Below the pieces are notes generated by a model. It saw nothing but the letters and a program-made list of their open reading frames with translations, searched no databases and was not told where the DNA came from. Positions 7,185 to 8,965 of a DNA stretch of 8,965 nucleotides are shown here, piece after piece. The stretch lies in assembly GCA_037969235.1 (NCBI GenBank), contig JBBKXA010000086.1, positions 1-8,965 of the forward strand, in the 5' to 3' direction. Within the stretch, counting starts at the first letter, position 1; each line of letters opens with the position of its first letter. A program made the position numbers and the translations under genes. Source of the stretch: TMED27 sp037969235 (GTDB lineage: Bacteria; Pseudomonadota; Alphaproteobacteria; Micavibrionales; Micavibrionaceae).

Positions 7185-7763
7185 TTATTCTACGCGTGTA
7201 GCAGCACGACGGTTTTGTGACCATGCAGAAGCGTCTGCACCAGGAACTGCTGGGCGCTCTTTACCATACGCGATTGTTTCCAAACGGTTGCTAGGCACAC
7301 CCATCGCTGACAAATATGTACGGGCAGAATTTGCACGGCGCTCTGACAAAGCTAAGTTATACTCACGTGTACCGCGCTCGTCAGCATGACCTTCGACCAC
7401 AACACTTAAATTAGGATAACGTTGCAACCAAGCCGCTTGCGCATCCAAAATTCTACGCGCTTCGCTGTTTAAGTCACTACTGTCAGTTTCAAAGAAAACG
7501 CGGTCGCCAACATTAACAACCAAATCCGCTTGCGTGCCTGGCGCCGGAGCACCAGTATCGCCTTGATACATACCATCATCCATCGGCTGGCCCATAGATT
7601 GGTCCATACCCATGCCACCTTGGCCATCAAGCACCAACTCTTCATCATCTTTCGACGAACAAGCAGACACCAAGACCAGAACAGCAAAAATCATGATCGT
7701 GCGTGAAAGTACGGAACGCACACCGTTCTTAGATTTAGGTTTAGAAACAGAAAAATTCGTCAT
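7185..7763 (-). CDS. pal: Peptidoglycan-associated outer-membrane lipoprotein Pal
   Basis: Pal is anchored in the outer membrane by lipid and binds peptidoglycan, forming the outer end of the Tol-Pal trans-envelope complex. The 192 residues start with a basic segment and a hydrophobic stretch (22-32). A lipobox VSAC makes Cys35 the lipidated residue. A Gly/Met/Gln-rich tether (about 48-75) follows. The OmpA-like domain spans about 82-192: GDRVFFETDSSDL, then GHADERGTREYN with Asp128, and LSERRA with Arg143, the pair expected to hold the diaminopimelate of peptidoglycan. ATG at 7763 has a strong AAGGAG (7772-7777) eight bases upstream. The gene immediately upstream is not tolB, so pal probably uses its own promoter in the 125-base gap. 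The first 20 residues before the hydrophobic core are rather long for a lipoprotein signal. Confidence 0.96.
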   Translation of the reverse strand: MTNFSVSKPKSKNGVRSVLSRTIMIFAVLVLVSACSSKDDEELVLDGQGGMGMDQSMGQPMDDGMYQGDTGAPAPGTQADLVVNVGDRVFFETDSSDLNSEARRILDAQAAWLQRYPNLSVVVEGHADERGTREYNLALSERRANSARTYLSAMGVPSNRLETIAYGKERPAVPGADASAWSQNRRAATRVE

Positions 7764-7797
7764 AGATTTATCTCCTTAAAATTACATTCTACTATTG

Positions 7798-7823
7798 AGA
7801 ATCCGAATCTTTATTCGTATTCT
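7798..7823. repeat. Inverted repeat in the pal leader, possible operator or RNA hairpin
   Basis: Two 11-base arms with a single mismatch surround a four-base loop (CTTT on the plus strand, 7809-7812). The arms are 7798-7808 and 7813-7823. In the pal transcript this would form a stem of ten pairs around one mismatch. No U-run follows on either strand, so it is not an intrinsic terminator. It overlaps a -10-like TATAGAAT (7819-7826, minus strand) for which no good -35 is visible. It is thus either a protein-binding palindrome at the pal promoter or a leader hairpin about 35 bases before the ATG. Confidence 0.5.
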
Positions 7824-7888
7824 ATACTTATGAGGTTACAATGATTTTCGCAAGAGCGATCTTTAATTAAGCACACATATTTTCACGC

Positions 7889-8743
7889 TCAATCCCCTTG
7901 CAAATGCATTTGCTCGAGCAAAAGTTCCGCCTCTTGTCGATCACGTGAATGCGGCGCACATTCAATATAACGCAAAAGCATATCCCGCGCCGCATCCAAC
8001 CGATCAACCCGCATGTATAAAACCCCAAGATCTAACATCAAACGATATTCCTGCGGATCAATAATATGCATATTAAGCGCTGTCTCTAACGCCCCTTCAT
8101 AATCTTCCAACGCAATTTGGCGAAACTTGATGATATTTTGCAATCGATGCAACACATCGCGATTATCCAACGCATCATAATAATCCACTGACAACTCGGC
8201 CTCATCGCCTAATGTCGCCTTAAGCAAGCGTCGCAAATCTGGCGCAGTCATTATCTGACAATCACTACGCGGATCAAATAAGATACGCTGCCCCTCATGA
8301 TGAATACGGCACAATATATGCCCGGGGAAATTCACCGCCACCACATCCCATCCCTGCGCTCGCCCTGCATGAATATATAAAATCGCCAACGCAATCGGCA
8401 AGCCCCTGCCCCGATCTATCACCCGCATCATGCTGGCATTTTGTAAATCTTCGGGATTTTCATCATCAACACGATATTTACACTCATCACACAACACGCT
8501 TTTCAACGCAAGATGTTGCGCCTCAATATCGGCCTTGCCCTTATACGCCGCCGCCACTTCACGCTCCAGCGATTGCAAATGATGCGCATATCGCGCAGGC
8601 GATAGCCCGTCATGAGTCAAACACGAAAGCGCCAACGCCCCATAAGCTGGAAATATATCCTCATCCTTCAAAGTGCCCAAATGCGCAATATATTGCTCTA
8701 CGTCAAAATGAGGACTCGAAAAATCGTGAATATCTCTAATCAC
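7889..8743 (-). CDS. SirB1/transglutaminase-like protein with TPR-like C-terminus
   Basis: This 284-residue protein matches the SirB1 (YchA-type) family by its layout and by the core at about 102-146: N-x(6)-VIDRGRGLPIALA, a helix, then VNFPGHILCR, followed by LFDPRS at 155-160. In this family the transglutaminase cysteine is generally lost; here the equivalent segment reads GRGLPIALA, so transglutaminase activity is unlikely. The C-terminus (about 195-280) has TPR-like helices (EDYEGALETALNMHIIDP and LDAARDMLLRYIECAP). Residues 85-88 form CDEC, an unusual feature of unknown meaning. There is no signal peptide, so it is probably cytoplasmic. The exact role of the family is not known. The start is GTG at 8743; the next Met is too far in. 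It lies one codon after the stop of the upstream gene, with GGGAG at 8756-8760 inside that gene, suggesting translational coupling. Confidence 0.82.
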   Translation of the reverse strand: MIRDIHDFSSPHFDVEQYIAHLGTLKDEDIFPAYGALALSCLTHDGLSPARYAHHLQSLEREVAAAYKGKADIEAQHLALKSVLCDECKYRVDDENPEDLQNASMMRVIDRGRGLPIALAILYIHAGRAQGWDVVAVNFPGHILCRIHHEGQRILFDPRSDCQIMTAPDLRRLLKATLGDEAELSVDYYDALDNRDVLHRLQNIIKFRQIALEDYEGALETALNMHIIDPQEYRLMLDLGVLYMRVDRLDAARDMLLRYIECAPHSRDRQEAELLLEQMHLQGD

Positions 8744-8746
8744 GCG

Positions 8747-8965
8747 CTACAGCGGCTCCCGCTCTATCGTTGCATATGGCGCGCCCATATCGCTATTGGT
8801 GAGCGGCGCTTGGTTGATTGCTACATTAGGCTGCCCCTGCCCGCCCCGATATAGCTGCACAGGATCATTGATTGGCTCAACATTATTGGGATAAGCCCCC
8901 GAATTACTGGTGACCTGCGGCGCACGCACACCATTCACATCTTGGTAGGGCGTAATCGTACGGTT
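8747..8965 (-). CDS. C-terminal part of an unrecognised Asn/Pro/Gln-rich protein, 5' end beyond the window
   Basis: The frame is open from the right edge to TAG at 8747-8749, giving 72 residues. A GTG at 8938 is inside this open frame, but the frame continues upstream to the edge without a stop, so the real start is probably outside. The visible part is rich in Asn, Pro, Gln and Gly (SNSGAYPNNVEPINDP, GGQGQPNVAINQAP), with no hydrophobic segment, Cys or known motif. This composition suits a disordered tail, perhaps of an exported or envelope protein, but that is only a guess. It is followed one codon later by the SirB1-like gene in the same frame. Confidence 0.6.
   Translation of the reverse strand, partial: NRTITPYQDVNGVRAPQVTSNSGAYPNNVEPINDPVQLYRGGQGQPNVAINQAPLTNSDMGAPYATIEREPL

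Noticed and set aside
7844..7856. Small TCGC/GCGA inverted repeat upstream of pal
   Set aside because: Only four pairs with a four-base loop and no flanking signal; expected by chance.
1..8965. Mobile element, CRISPR array, tRNA or phage signatures
   Set aside because: I saw no transposase-like ORF, direct-repeat array or tRNA-like fold. Nearly all the sequence is accounted for by co-directional housekeeping genes.

Overview
The window looks like chromosomal DNA of an alphaproteobacterium with moderate base composition. The basis is the gene order pal, cpoB (ybgF), tilS, ftsH, glmM, which is common in that class, together with the type of each protein. All recognisable genes lie on the minus strand, so transcription runs from the right edge to the left. 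I found no mobile element, CRISPR array, rRNA or tRNA gene, and no convincing intrinsic terminator. No species name can be supported from the sequence alone.

Right side (8965 to 7889): the C-terminal end of an unrecognised Asn/Pro/Gln-rich protein enters from the edge. It is followed, in the same reading frame and one codon after its TAG, by a GTG-started SirB1/transglutaminase-like protein with a TPR-like C-terminus. A 125-base gap (7888 to 7764) precedes pal and holds a near-perfect inverted repeat and a strong ribosome binding site.

Centre (7763 to 5129): pal encodes the peptidoglycan-binding outer-membrane lipoprotein. cpoB, 13 bases further on, encodes the periplasmic coiled-coil/TPR partner of the Tol system. 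tilS encodes the tRNA-Ile lysidine synthetase. The usual upstream partner of pal, tolB, is not here.

Left centre (5037 to 719): ftsH encodes the membrane AAA+ zinc protease and starts at GTG behind a clear Shine-Dalgarno. A metallophosphoesterase gene with its own consensus-like promoter sits between ftsH and glmM. glmM encodes phosphoglucosamine mutase, which feeds UDP-GlcNAc to peptidoglycan and lipid A synthesis. The cluster therefore joins envelope integrity (Pal, CpoB), envelope precursor supply (GlmM), membrane proteolysis (FtsH) and one tRNA modification enzyme.

Left edge (647 to 1): an unrecognised multi-helix membrane protein whose frame is broken by what looks like one extra base in a C4/G4 run. 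Restoring the frame gives three tandem copies of a helical-hairpin unit of about 70 residues. This is the least explained protein in the window. The rest is mostly conserved housekeeping sequence; I see no evidence of a new defence or mobile system.
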